Assembly: GCA_963697355.1 (NCBI GenBank)
Contig: CAVONV010000004.1
Coordinates: 434,001-498,000 of the forward strand
Length of the DNA stretch: 64,000 nt
From: CAVONV01 sp963697355
Lineage (GTDB): Bacteria; Acidobacteriota; Vicinamibacteria; Marinacidobacterales; DATDRI01
Direction: 5' to 3'
Shown here: piece after piece, positions 34,923 through 43,392 of the stretch
Position numbering within the stretch: position 1 is the first letter of the stretch
Layout: each line of letters starts with the position of its first letter
The notes under the pieces: generated by a model
The model's database searches: none
What the model was told of the DNA's origin: nothing
What the model saw: the letters and a program-made list of their open reading frames with translations, nothing else
Translations under genes and position numbers: made by a program

Positions 34923-36689
34923 TTGAGATACAGCAGGCACTTTGGAGTCACGTTGCGGGAGCCTCCCGCGGGAGTGGAGGCAGCGAGTCACCAGCTTTTG
35001 CTGCGCGCCGGGTTTATTCGGCAGCTCGGCCAGGGACTGTTCTCCTATCTACCTCTGGCTTTCCGATCCATCACCAAGATCGAAGACATCATGCGGGAAG
35101 AGATGAATGCCATCGGCGGACAGGAAATGACCATGCCGGTCGTGCACCCCGCAGAGGCTTGGAAGGTCACAGGTCGCTGGCAGGCGGTGGGGCCGGAAAT
35201 GGGGCGGTTCAGAGATCGAAAGAACCGCGACATGGTGTTGGCGATGACCCACGAAGAGGTCGTCGTCGACATCTGTCTGACCGAGATCCGTTCGCACCGA
35301 CAGCTCCCGCAGCTCATCTATCACATACAGACCAAGTTTCGTGACGATCCACGCCCTCGCGCGGGTTTGATCCGTGTCCGCGAGTTCACGATGAAGGACA
35401 GCTATAGTCTCGACAAAGACGAGGCCGGCCTCGATCAGCAATACCGAGCGCACTACCAGGCCTATTTCAACATCTTCAACCGTTGCAGCGTTCCCTCCAT
35501 CGCCGTGGGCTCTGACGTCGGCATGATGGGCGGCAGTATGGCCCATGAGTTCATGTATCTGACACCGGTCGGTGAAGATACATTGGTGCTTTGCAAAAAG
35601 TGTGGCTATGCGGCGAACCGCCAGATCGCTCGTTTCGCCAAGGCGAGTGTCGAGTCCGAAGAGTTGTTGCCCGTCGAGAAAGTGGCGACTCCCGGTGCGA
35701 CCACCATCGAGGATCTGGCGAGATACCTCGACATACCCGGCACGAAGACGGCGAAAGCGGTTTTCCTCATTGCTGGACACGAAGAGGAAGAAGGAGCTCG
35801 GGAGGAGTTCGTCTTTGCGGTGATCCGGGGCGATATGGAGGTTAACGAAACTAAGGTCGCCAATGCAGCGAAAGCCGATTGGCTTCGGCCGGCGACGGAG
35901 GAGGAGATAAAGGCCGTCGGTGCGGAGCCCGGTTACGGCTCACCCGTTGGCCTGAAGGATGTGACTGTTATCGTTGACGATGAGATACCCAAGTCGCCCA
36001 ACTTGGTGGCTGGCGCAAACGAAGACGGTTTTCATCTCCGGAATACCAACGTTTCACGTGACTACGAGGCGACCATCGTGGCCGATATCGCCGCGGCGGG
36101 AGACGGTGACGCTTGCATCGATTGTGGTGGTCCGCTTCACACGGAGCGGGGAGTCGAGGTTGGCAACATTTTCAAGCTCGGGACCCGTTACTCCAGTGCA
36201 GTGGGTGCCAACTACTTGGACGAGGACGGGAAGGAAAAGCCCATCATTATGGGCTCCTATGGCATTGGGTCGGGTCGACTGCTCGCTTGCGCGGCCGAAG
36301 AGCACAACGATGAGAACGGAATGATATGGCCGATCACCATTGCTCCTTATCAAGTGCACTTGGTGACCCTCAATGTCAAAGACAAAGCTATTGTCGAGGC
36401 CGGGGAGTGCTTGTATCAAGATCTACAAGACGCCGGCATCGAGGTTCTCTATGATGACCGTGATGAGCGTGCCGGCGTGAAATTCGCCGACGCCGATCTC
36501 GTGGGAATTCCCATCCGTGTGACGGTAGCCGGTAAGGCCCTTGCCAAGGGCGGTTTCGAGATGAAACGGCGCGACAGCAAAGACCTCGAGATCGTGCCCA
36601 AAGACGATATTGTGAATCGCCTGCGAGACCTCATCAAGACGATGCATGATGAGATCGACGCCAAAGTCGTCGAGATGAAATTCAAATGA
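34923..36689 (+). CDS. proS: Prolyl-tRNA synthetase with editing insertion
   Basis: 588 residues, bacterial long-form ProRS. Class II motifs: QGLFSYLPLAFRSITKIEDI (motif 1), FRDDPRPRAGLIRVREFTMK (motif 2) and IMGSYGIGSGRLLACAAEEH (motif 3). Between motifs 2 and 3 lies a YbaK-like editing domain (about residues 260-385, including PGTKTAKAVFLIAG and NLVAGANEDGFHLRNTN). A C-terminal anticodon-binding domain follows. CxxC pairs (CKKC and CIDC) flank the insertion. The TTG at 34923 is preceded by GAGGTGAAG. The insertion would clear Ala-tRNA(Pro). Confidence 0.96.
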   Translation: MRYSRHFGVTLREPPAGVEAASHQLLLRAGFIRQLGQGLFSYLPLAFRSITKIEDIMREEMNAIGGQEMTMPVVHPAEAWKVTGRWQAVGPEMGRFRDRKNRDMVLAMTHEEVVVDICLTEIRSHRQLPQLIYHIQTKFRDDPRPRAGLIRVREFTMKDSYSLDKDEAGLDQQYRAHYQAYFNIFNRCSVPSIAVGSDVGMMGGSMAHEFMYLTPVGEDTLVLCKKCGYAANRQIARFAKASVESEELLPVEKVATPGATTIEDLARYLDIPGTKTAKAVFLIAGHEEEEGAREEFVFAVIRGDMEVNETKVANAAKADWLRPATEEEIKAVGAEPGYGSPVGLKDVTVIVDDEIPKSPNLVAGANEDGFHLRNTNVSRDYEATIVADIAAAGDGDACIDCGGPLHTERGVEVGNIFKLGTRYSSAVGANYLDEDGKEKPIIMGSYGIGSGRLLACAAEEHNDENGMIWPITIAPYQVHLVTLNVKDKAIVEAGECLYQDLQDAGIEVLYDDRDERAGVKFADADLVGIPIRVTVAGKALAKGGFEMKRRDSKDLEIVPKDDIVNRLRDLIKTMHDEIDAKVVEMKFK

Positions 36690-36692
36690 AGG

Positions 36693-36721
36693 CTCCCTCT
36701 CCGCGTTGTGCGAAGAGGGAG
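36693..36721. terminator. Hairpin between convergent proS and the M49-like gene
   Basis: CTCCCTCT (36693-36700) and AGAGGGAG (36714-36721) form a perfect 8-bp stem with a 13-nt loop, right after the proS stop and just beyond the end of the opposite gene. It is well placed as a bidirectional terminator, although no T-run follows. Confidence 0.55.
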
Positions 36722-36728
36722 TGCTACC

Positions 36729-38429
36729 TCACGGCATCGTCTCTCCGGCGCCTACATACACCGGCCGGATATCCACGGGCACGCTGGTCAGGCGATCTAA
36801 CGCCTGCTGGATGTCCGGTGTGACCTTGGCCATCTCGAGAAGGCTCACCCCTTTATCCTTGTCGCCCGCCGCTTGGATGAGACAAATCTCTCTCACGAGA
36901 TCCGTGATCGCTTGTTCGAGAGCCGGAAGGTCGACTCTGAACTTCCCATCCTCACCGAGCGTCGCCGTCTCCTTTGTAAGGAAGTAGTTTAGCTGCAATG
37001 CCGCCCCTTTGCCGTGGGCTTCGGCCGTGCCGAAACGAATGGAACGGAAAAGACCGGCGAAGTAAGTTGCCAAAAACTCCTCCCTGAACTCGGTGGGGAA
37101 CTCCTTGCGGTCGATCATGTATAGGATGTTGTAGGCTCCCATGACGTCGGCCTTGGCTTCCTCCATAGCGGAATATATTTCCTGAAGGGCTTCTCTTACT
37201 TCTTTGTCAGTCCCCGTGACAAAGCCCGGTCCGAGCGCATGGGACAACTCGTGAAAAACGGTCTCTTGGAAGAAGGCCTCGGCACTCAACAAAGGAAGTT
37301 GGGAGCCGTCCATCACCTCTCCTGCCACGGGGACGAGGATGGACTCGAATTTGGCTTTCATGACGTTGCGAAGCATGACTTTCTTGCTTCCCTTGGTGCT
37401 GCGGATTTCTTCGTCATTGGGCAGATTGTAGGCGATGGTCTGGACGCCGGAACGTGTGTCGCCACCGGCGAAGACCAAATCCACCACGGCAATGGGAGAC
37501 TCGGTGCCGCGTTTGGTCTTCAGCTCGTCGGGTATGGGCAGGTGCATTTCCATGTCCGGCAGCAGGCTCTTGAAGCGGTCGAGCGCCGCAGAGGCTTCGG
37601 GATCGCTCACGGTGATAAATGCTTCAAAGGCTGTCTTCTGAGCCATGAGCTCGTCTTCATAAACTTCATAAGGGCCGATGGTGACCTCGATGCGACTGTC
37701 GAGGTCCATCCAGGCGATCTCCGAATCGTAGTAATCGTCCGAGAGGAAGCTCGCTGCGCGTTTCATCAAGAAGTCCTTGAGGGATGCGTTGTCGGTCAAC
37801 TCCGCTGCTTCCTTTAGCCGTTCGGCGGCGGGCTCGAGCTGATCGCGGTAGACTTCTGAGTAGGGGTCGGCGACGAGCTGATCGCCCTGCCGTCGGATCA
37901 CCGTGTACCAGCTCATGAGGTTCTCCTTCTGGTCTGGATGAGCCTCGATATAGGCCTCGAGCTCTTCCTTGGTGAGATCCTCGGGGTAGAATCCGGCACC
38001 GGCGGGGTGGGGGTGGCTTCCGACGAATGTCTCCCTGTGAGCAAGACGATCCCAGGGGCCGTACATCACATCAAAGTAGGCCAGTGCCGCCTCCACTTGG
38101 TCACCTTCCTCCTCGGATAGGCGCTCCCGGAACGACGGATTTTCGGGCCAAGCTTGGAGCAAGAAAGCGCGGTCCATGTGTTTGGCGGCATCGATGAGCT
38201 TGTAGAGAACTTTTCGCTCGGTTTCCGAAAGCGATGCCAAATCAGCACCCACTTCTGTCGGGGCAAATTGGGCCAACCGTTCGGCGGTGTCGGGAGCGAT
38301 GGTGAGCCCATGTGTTTCATCAGGCTTAGCGGCGTCAGGAGGACCACAACTGCTGGGCCAAACAATGAGAACGCCTGCTGTTAGGAACGTGATGGCATAC
38401 AGAAGAACTCGAAAAACTTTGCTACTCAT
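36729..38429 (-). CDS. M49 (dipeptidyl peptidase III)-like zinc peptidase, lipoprotein
   Basis: 566 residues. The N-terminus has a hydrophobic stretch ending at a lipobox-like cysteine (LIVWPSSCGPP), so export and lipid anchoring are likely. The zinc site is HELSHALGP (an HExxH arrangement instead of the HExxGH of animal DPP III), with the third ligand probably in the EEAKADVMGAY helix about 45 residues later. Other parts, such as FHELSH preceded by LLSAEAFFQETV, match bacterial DPP III-like hydrolases. It would cleave peptides or be a structural relative with another substrate. The ATG at 38429 follows CGGAGTAACG. Confidence 0.75.
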   Translation of the reverse strand: MSSKVFRVLLYAITFLTAGVLIVWPSSCGPPDAAKPDETHGLTIAPDTAERLAQFAPTEVGADLASLSETERKVLYKLIDAAKHMDRAFLLQAWPENPSFRERLSEEEGDQVEAALAYFDVMYGPWDRLAHRETFVGSHPHPAGAGFYPEDLTKEELEAYIEAHPDQKENLMSWYTVIRRQGDQLVADPYSEVYRDQLEPAAERLKEAAELTDNASLKDFLMKRAASFLSDDYYDSEIAWMDLDSRIEVTIGPYEVYEDELMAQKTAFEAFITVSDPEASAALDRFKSLLPDMEMHLPIPDELKTKRGTESPIAVVDLVFAGGDTRSGVQTIAYNLPNDEEIRSTKGSKKVMLRNVMKAKFESILVPVAGEVMDGSQLPLLSAEAFFQETVFHELSHALGPGFVTGTDKEVREALQEIYSAMEEAKADVMGAYNILYMIDRKEFPTEFREEFLATYFAGLFRSIRFGTAEAHGKGAALQLNYFLTKETATLGEDGKFRVDLPALEQAITDLVREICLIQAAGDKDKGVSLLEMAKVTPDIQQALDRLTSVPVDIRPVYVGAGETMP

Positions 38430-38690
38430 ATCGTTACTCCGTTGAGCTGGCCGTTGTCACGGGAGATGGGAAGCACCTCCCGTGCCGCATTTTACTGGAA
38501 TAGGCCCGGTTCGCCGAACGCTTGAGCCGGACTCGAGCTCGGCGTTGCGGCATATGTGATTTCCAGGTTTCTTTTTTGGTATGCTTTTCGCTCGCTTTAG
38601 CGGGCAGCATGCACGACCTACGGGTCGTTGGACGGCTCGACTTGCTCGATGGTCGCGTTCATTGCGCGCAACAAGAACGAGGAGACTTCG

Positions 38691-39521
38691 ATGAAGTGGA
38701 AACAGTTCTTCATTCCGGCCAAGAACATGAATGCCGAACAAGCTCGAAGCTATATGGCAGAGCGCAAGGAAGGCGAGTACACGCTTCTCGATGTCCGGCA
38801 ACCCGGCGAATACGAGCGCGCGCGCATTCCGGGCGGCCTCTTGGTTCCGCTCCCTGAGCTCACTGACCGGATACAAGAGCTGGATTCTGGCAAGCCCACG
38901 ATCGTGTACTGAGCTGTTGGCGGACGCAGCCGGGTTGCTGCGCAAGTGCTTTCGGGCCGAGGCTTCGAGGAAGTCTACAATCTGGCCGGCGGCATCCGGG
39001 CTTGGTCCGGGGCCATGATCGCGGGTCCAGCTGAAGTGGGGATGAATCTCATCACCGGGAAGGAAAGCCCTGCCGAGATGCTCGCCATTGCCTATGCCAT
39101 GGAAGAGGGTCTCAGGAGCTTCTACCAGAGGATGGAAGCAAGTGTCTTCGACCAGGTTGCGGCGGAAGCTTTCCACAGACTAGCGGCGATGGACACTCAG
39201 CACAAGGAAATGATCTTCGACCTCTACAAGAGGAACCAAGGTGAGGCCGAGACGACTGAGGATCTAGAGAAGACGGTTCTGCCCAAGATTATGGAAGGCG
39301 GCATGACCACCGATGAGTTCCTTGCGGCCAACCAACCTTCACTGGAAACGGTTGAGGACGTCCTCATTTTGGCAATGATGCTCGAAGCGCAGGCACTCGA
39401 CCTGTATCTCCGCTATGCGGTCAGCAGCGAAGACTCGGAGACGCGACGGGTCCTCCATGAGCTGGCGAACGAAGAGAAGACACATCTTGCTCTATTGGGT
39501 AACTTGCGGGAGAAGTATTAA
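38691..39521 (+). CDS. Candidate selenoprotein: rhodanese/ferritin-like fusion with in-frame UGA at the catalytic Cys
   Basis: Reading through one TGA at 38910-38912 gives a single 276-residue protein. Residues 1-105 form a rhodanese domain (TLLDVRQPGEYERARIPGGL, then GKPTIVY-U-AVGGRSRVAA, then EEVYNLAGGIRAW). Residue 74, encoded by TGA, is exactly the catalytic persulfide cysteine of rhodaneses. Residues about 120-276 form a ferritin-like/rubrerythrin helical bundle (AYAMEEGLRSFYQRME, MDTQHKEMIFDLYKR, LEAQALDLYLRYA, EEKTHLALL). Both halves are in the same frame with no indel. The ATG at 38691 follows GAGGAG. A SECIS-like hairpin lies 12 nt past the TGA. The alternative is a Cys (TGC/TGT) to TGA mutation or base-call error. 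Confidence 0.75.
38913..38945 (+). promoter_or_regulatory. Putative bacterial SECIS element
   Basis: Immediately after the in-frame TGA come 12 nt, then CGCAGC (38925-38930), the loop CGGGTT (38931-38936), and GCTGCG (38937-38942), a perfect 6-bp stem. TTG at 38917-38919 can add three lower pairs with CAA at 38943-38945 across a 5-nt bulge. Known bacterial SECIS elements place a stem of 4 or more base pairs about 11-15 nt after UGA and have a G among the first two loop bases; both hold here. In Escherichia coli fdhF the spacing is 11 nt with a 6-nt loop. Confidence 0.6.
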
Positions 39522-39732
39522 TCCAATCCGGAGCAAATCATTGCAGAAGAGCCCCGCTGGTTAAACGAATACACCCTCTGTGACGGCGGCGGGCGTTCCC
39601 GGCGGATAGAGACCGGTCCGTGACGCCGCGACCGAGATTCGAGTTGAGAGGACGAGAGTTCGGGGATGGCCACGCAGGAAGGGGATAGCCACCAGCTCTA
39701 ACAAAAGTAACTGGTGGACGTCCCCTTGCTTC

Positions 39733-40518
39733 CTACTTCTTCGCGACGGAGTGGATGGCGAAAGCCGCTCCCTGCGGGTCCATGCACTGGGCGATCCAGT
39801 CGCCGCCGGGGACTTCCATCGGGCCGTTGAGGATCTTGCCTCCGTTAGCTTTGACTTTCTCCACGGCCTGGTGAACATCGTCGACCATGGCGTAGTAGAG
39901 CCAAAAGGGCGGGCCTGGGATTTCCTTGGGTTTGTTGAACATGCCGCCGAGTTCCAGCCCCTTGCGCCCCCACGTTTGGTACGTGCCCAGCTCCGGGCTC
40001 ATGTCCATGGCTTGTGTCTTTTCCCATCCGAAGAGCTTCTGGTAGAAATCCCAAGCCGCTTCGTGATCCGTGGTGTTGAGCTCATGCCACGAGATATCTC
40101 CGAGCTGGGGGGCATCATCGTGTCCCGGTGTCTCGGAAGAGGATTTGAAGATGCAGAAGACCGCACCTTGGGGGTCGGAAAGAACGGCGAATCGACCCAC
40201 GTGGGGGATGTCTGCGGGCTCCTTGATCACTTTACCGCCTAGTGCGGCGGCTTCCTTTGTCTTTGCATCGACGTCAGGCACCGCAACATGGGAAATCCAA
40301 TGAGGCGGTGCTCCTACTTGCTTTGCCTCCTCTGGAAGCTCCAGCACTCCACCCAAAGGACCACGGCTTGCCACCCACATGGTGTAAGGCATTTCGCCGA
40401 CCTCCCATGGTTCTGTGCTCCAGCCAATGACCTTGGTGTAGAAATCAGTAGCTGCCTTGGGGTCGGAAGTCATCAAGTCGTACCAACAAAACCTGCCGAG
40501 AGGGAAATCGCTTGACAT
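39733..40518 (-). CDS. VOC family protein with two glyoxalase-like domains
   Basis: 261 residues made of two tandem VOC/glyoxalase modules. Domain 1 (about 4-120) begins GRFCWYDLMTSDPKAATDFY and has HISHVAVPDVDAKTKEAAAL-type strands. Domain 2 (about 135-258) begins ISWHELNTTDHEAAWDFYQK and ends GGDWIAQCMDPQGAAFAIH. Such pairs occur in glyoxalase-like and antibiotic- or hydroxyketone-processing proteins; no substrate can be assigned. The ATG at 40518 is preceded by AAGGAGG, so the upstream open extension is discarded. Confidence 0.85.
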   Translation of the reverse strand: MSSDFPLGRFCWYDLMTSDPKAATDFYTKVIGWSTEPWEVGEMPYTMWVASRGPLGGVLELPEEAKQVGAPPHWISHVAVPDVDAKTKEAAALGGKVIKEPADIPHVGRFAVLSDPQGAVFCIFKSSSETPGHDDAPQLGDISWHELNTTDHEAAWDFYQKLFGWEKTQAMDMSPELGTYQTWGRKGLELGGMFNKPKEIPGPPFWLYYAMVDDVHQAVEKVKANGGKILNGPMEVPGGDWIAQCMDPQGAAFAIHSVAKK

Positions 40519-40826
40519 GAAAGTCCTCCTTGGAATGACAATTTTTTGAAGAAATACCCACCGAAGCTGGTCGCCATTATAGACACGCGGGCAATCGCCT
40601 CCCAAGTTGAAGCGCAGTTTTCCGCTGCCCGGGGGCCAAGCTGGAGTTTTCCGGTGGTTTCATTGGAGCGAACGTAGTGGCGATGCTCACCCGTCAAGAA
40701 GAAGCTTGCCTGAATTCGGCCCTCATCTTGTTACTAGATTCCGACCGACCGCCTACGCGCGAGGCTTCCGCCTTCGCCGAGGCCATGGCGGACCGGCCGC
40801 CTGGCCGTCTGCTTGCCGTGGATACC
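40519..40826. repeat. Spacer with GC-rich dispersed repeat
   Basis: About 310 bases between arsS and the VOC gene. Positions 40750-40805 contain CTTCCGCCTTCGCCGAGGCC and the 14-mer GGCGGACCGGCCGC (40787-40800), which recurs exactly at 44299-44312. No gene is visible. Confidence 0.45.
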
Positions 40827-41813
40827 CTAACCGAGAGCGCCGCCGCAGCTCGATCCCGAACCGGCGGTGCAGGCGTAACAATGGTCGCCGGTGGCAATCT
40901 TCCTCTTCGCCAGAAGACGCGCGTCGAACTCCTTCATGGTACGAGGAGCTTCGTTGATGACGGGCAAGGACAGCATCTGATTGAAGTCACAATCATAGAG
41001 AGTGCCGTCCCAGCCGATACTCACGAGATTTCGGCACATCAATGAATCCACAACCGAGGAGTTGAAGGCTTCGTCGAGCGTCGCCATGTACCGGCCCAGA
41101 GTGCCTTTGGCCGAAAGGGTGCTCTTGAAACGACCGATTGGAACGTTGGTGATCGTGTAGAGATGATTGAAGACCACTCCGTATCTATCGGCGAGCTCGC
41201 GCTTGTAATCGGATTGGAGCTTTTCCTGTTCCGGAGGTAGTCCAGGTCCCGCCGGATTGTAGACGAGGTTCAATACTAAGCCGGTGTCGGGCTTTCCATA
41301 GCCCAACTCGTTGAGCCGACGAAGAACCCTGATGCTTTTTTCCGCCACGCCGTCGCCTCTTTGCGCGTCGATATTCTGCTGCAGATAGCAGGGAAGAGAA
41401 GCGATGATCTCGACACCGTGCTGCTTCAGAAATTGGGGGATGTGCTCCTTACCCTCCTCCAAATAGACCGTCAGGTTGGATCGAACCATGACGTGTCGTC
41501 CGTGCGAGCGGGCTTGCTCCACGAGATACTCGAAGTGGGGGTTCATTTCCGGGGCACCGCCGGTGATGTCGACCGTGGCGATTGCCTCATTCCCGAGAGC
41601 TCTCACAACGGACTCGACCACTTCCCGAGACATGATTTCCTTACGATGCGGGCCCGCCTCCACGTGGCAGTGTTTGCAGGACTGATTGCAGAGCCTCCCC
41701 ATGTTGACCTGAAGGGTGTCGACGCGATTGGCGAAGAGGGGAAACTTGCCGACTGTGCTCAATTTCTTGTTCGAAGGCGACCATGACTCTCGTCCTTTCT
41801 CAGCAGCAATCAC
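40827..41813 (-). CDS. arsS: Arsenosugar biosynthesis radical SAM protein ArsS (Cys form)
   Basis: Radical SAM domain with the cluster motif CNQSCKHCHVEAGP (CxxxCxxC), VDITGGAPEMNPHF and LVLNLVYNPAGPGLPPEQ, then the Cys-rich C-terminus DHCYACTAGSGSSCGGALG. This is the TIGR04167 family, thought to adenosylate dimethylarsinous acid on the way to arsenosugars. In some relatives the cysteine in SSxGG is selenocysteine; here it is an ordinary Cys codon. The start is not firm: the GTG at 41813 lies inside the end of arsM, whose C-terminus overlaps by 14 bases. An out-of-frame ATG at 41783-41785 has an AGGACGAGAG ribosome-like site. Confidence 0.88.
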   Translation of the reverse strand: MIAAEKGRESWSPSNKKLSTVGKFPLFANRVDTLQVNMGRLCNQSCKHCHVEAGPHRKEIMSREVVESVVRALGNEAIATVDITGGAPEMNPHFEYLVEQARSHGRHVMVRSNLTVYLEEGKEHIPQFLKQHGVEIIASLPCYLQQNIDAQRGDGVAEKSIRVLRRLNELGYGKPDTGLVLNLVYNPAGPGLPPEQEKLQSDYKRELADRYGVVFNHLYTITNVPIGRFKSTLSAKGTLGRYMATLDEAFNSSVVDSLMCRNLVSIGWDGTLYDCDFNQMLSLPVINEAPRTMKEFDARLLAKRKIATGDHCYACTAGSGSSCGGALG

Positions 41814-42964
41814 CGTCGGGCCCGCAATAAGGCGCGTCGGTCGTTTGGGTCACGTTGTACTCGAGCCCTTTGGTCTCTCGAGGATGCCGGGCCGCGTCTT
41901 TCTTGCAGTTGAACGGCTGGCGTCCGAAAGCTGGATTTCCTCGTAGGGCTCGATGAGCTCAATATCGTTTCGGTAGGGCTCGGAGGCGTAGATGTGATAG
42001 GTCTTGTCGCACACCGCCATGCGCTGTCCGCGAAAAAGTGTGTGACCGTCATCGTCGGTCACGCTGCGCCACGGACCTTTATAGACGACGGCTTGGTACC
42101 GCTCCAGACAAGGACCCTGCTTTCCTTTGTAGGCCTCCACGGTCACCGCGCGAAACTCGATGCCTTCGACGGTCTGCCACGGCTTTCCGTCTCGCTTGAG
42201 CAAGCGGATGCCGTAGAAGCCGGCATCTTCAAAGGCCTTCAAGAAGAGGTCTTCTCGGAAAGGATCCCGAGATGCACCCGCTCCACAGCTCGGGATCCGT
42301 TTTGCAGATGCTCGGGCACGTCCTCGTCGCTGACGATGTCCGAAACCACAATGCGACCGCCTTTCTTGAGGACGCGAAACATCTCGGCAAAGAGCCCGCG
42401 CTTGTCCTCCGGGCGCACGAGATTGAGCACGCAGTTACTTACCACCACATCGATCGACGCGGTCGGGATCATGGGATGTGAGCGGCGCTCGTTCTCTATC
42501 CAAGACTCGAAGGCATCGAGATTGGCGGCGTTTCGGATGGGATGTTTCTCCAAGTAGGCTTCCACCTTGCGGTAGTCGAGGGCAAGGTCTTGAATCCGGC
42601 CTTTGCGGAAGCTCACGTTGCGGTAGCCGATGCGGTCTCCCACCTCTTCCCGATATCGCTCGGCCAGAGAGAGCATGTCATCGTTCATGTCGACACCAAT
42701 GACCTTGCCCTCGGCGCCGACGACCTGTGAGGCGATGTAGCAGATTTTTCCACCACCGCATCCCAGATCAAGCACCGTTTCTCCGGGTCTGAGGTATGTC
42801 GAAGGATCACCGCAGCCATAATCCCGGTCGATAATCTCTTGGGGGATAACGTCGAGGTACTCTCGGTTGTAATCCACCGGACAACAAAGCGCGGGTTCTT
42901 GAGCCTTGGCCGCCTCGGAGTAGCGGTTCTTGACCGCTTTTTCTACTGTCATCGTTTCAGGCAA
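41800..42964 (-). pseudogene. arsM: Arsenite methyltransferase ArsM, frameshifted
   Basis: ArsM methylates As(III) with SAM. The first ~230 residues are in one frame: ALCCPVDYNREYLDVIPQEI, SAM motif TVLDLGCGGGKICYIASQVV, and VVSNCVLNLV with an arsenic-binding cysteine. Near 42280 an extra base shifts to a short stretch reading DPELWSGCISGSF, which holds the third cysteine. About 30 nt on, another extra base shifts to LKAFEDAGFYGIRLLKRDG. A third break near 41925 is needed to read QPFNCKKDAARHPRETKG and end in GPDGDCC at 41800. The start is TTG at 42964, seven bases after AAGGAG. Three indels in one otherwise well-kept gene suggest decay or sequencing error. Confidence 0.8.
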
Positions 42965-43108
42965 TTGTGGTCTCCTTTTATTAGTTGTCGCTCGCCTCCT
43001 CGGCTCGCTCCGGCCCTCGCTCCTCGCTCGGGCCTTTTACGGCCAAATTCCCTCGGGCCAGTTGTTTCGTGGCCCGATTCCTCTTGGCCGTCGGCCCATA
43101 CGGGCCGG

Positions 43109-43144
43109 CCAGCTTTCGTTCCTTTGGTCCCTAACGAAAGCTGG
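43109..43144. promoter_or_regulatory. Perfect 12-bp hairpin upstream of arsM
   Basis: CCAGCTTTCGTT (43109-43120) and AACGAAAGCTGG (43133-43144) are exact complements with a 12-nt loop. It lies about 145 nt upstream of the arsM start, in a low-complexity stretch with GGGCCGGCCAGC, a word also at 44322-44333. It may be an operator, a terminator of the truncated oxidoreductase or a repeat-family member. Confidence 0.5.
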
Positions 43145-43196
43145 TTACTCATGCCCTAGCACCTTCCTCTTCGTTTCTCTTTTGCCGGTAGGATCT

Positions 43197-43325
43197 CTAA
43201 ACAAAAGTGGTCCACCAGCCGGATCCGTCGTAGACGTGAACATCGTGGCCGAGTCTGGCTCCGTAAAGGGCGGCCTCGAGGCCGATGGGGTCCGCGCCAA
43301 TGATGGCAATCCGCTTCGGAGACAT
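43197..43325 (-). pseudogene. N-terminal fragment of an FAD/NAD-binding oxidoreductase
   Basis: A 42-codon frame begins ATG at 43325 and reads MSPKRIAIIGADPIGLEAAL, then YGARLGHDVHVYD, before stopping. This is the Rossmann beta-alpha-beta unit of a flavin-dependent oxidoreductase. Such oxidoreductases are commonly found with ArsS/ArsM in arsenosugar clusters. The dinucleotide loop reads GADPIG instead of GAGPIG. Everything beyond the first ~37 residues is missing and is replaced by GC-rich low-complexity DNA, so it is a 3'-truncated remnant. Confidence 0.65.
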
Positions 43326-43392
43326 GTAGCTCCTCGCTCCGCAACCAGCGGAGGTGAAAATGGAAGAATCTGTTCGTTTGAGAAGCGACGCT

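Noticed and set aside
38691..38912. Stand-alone 73-residue rhodanese fragment ending at TGA
   Set aside because: It would end just before the catalytic residue; the same frame continues without fault, so read-through as selenocysteine (or an error) is more likely.
40827..40880. ArsS as a second selenoprotein
   Set aside because: The Cys in SSCGG is encoded as an ordinary Cys codon and no in-frame UGA is present before the true stop.
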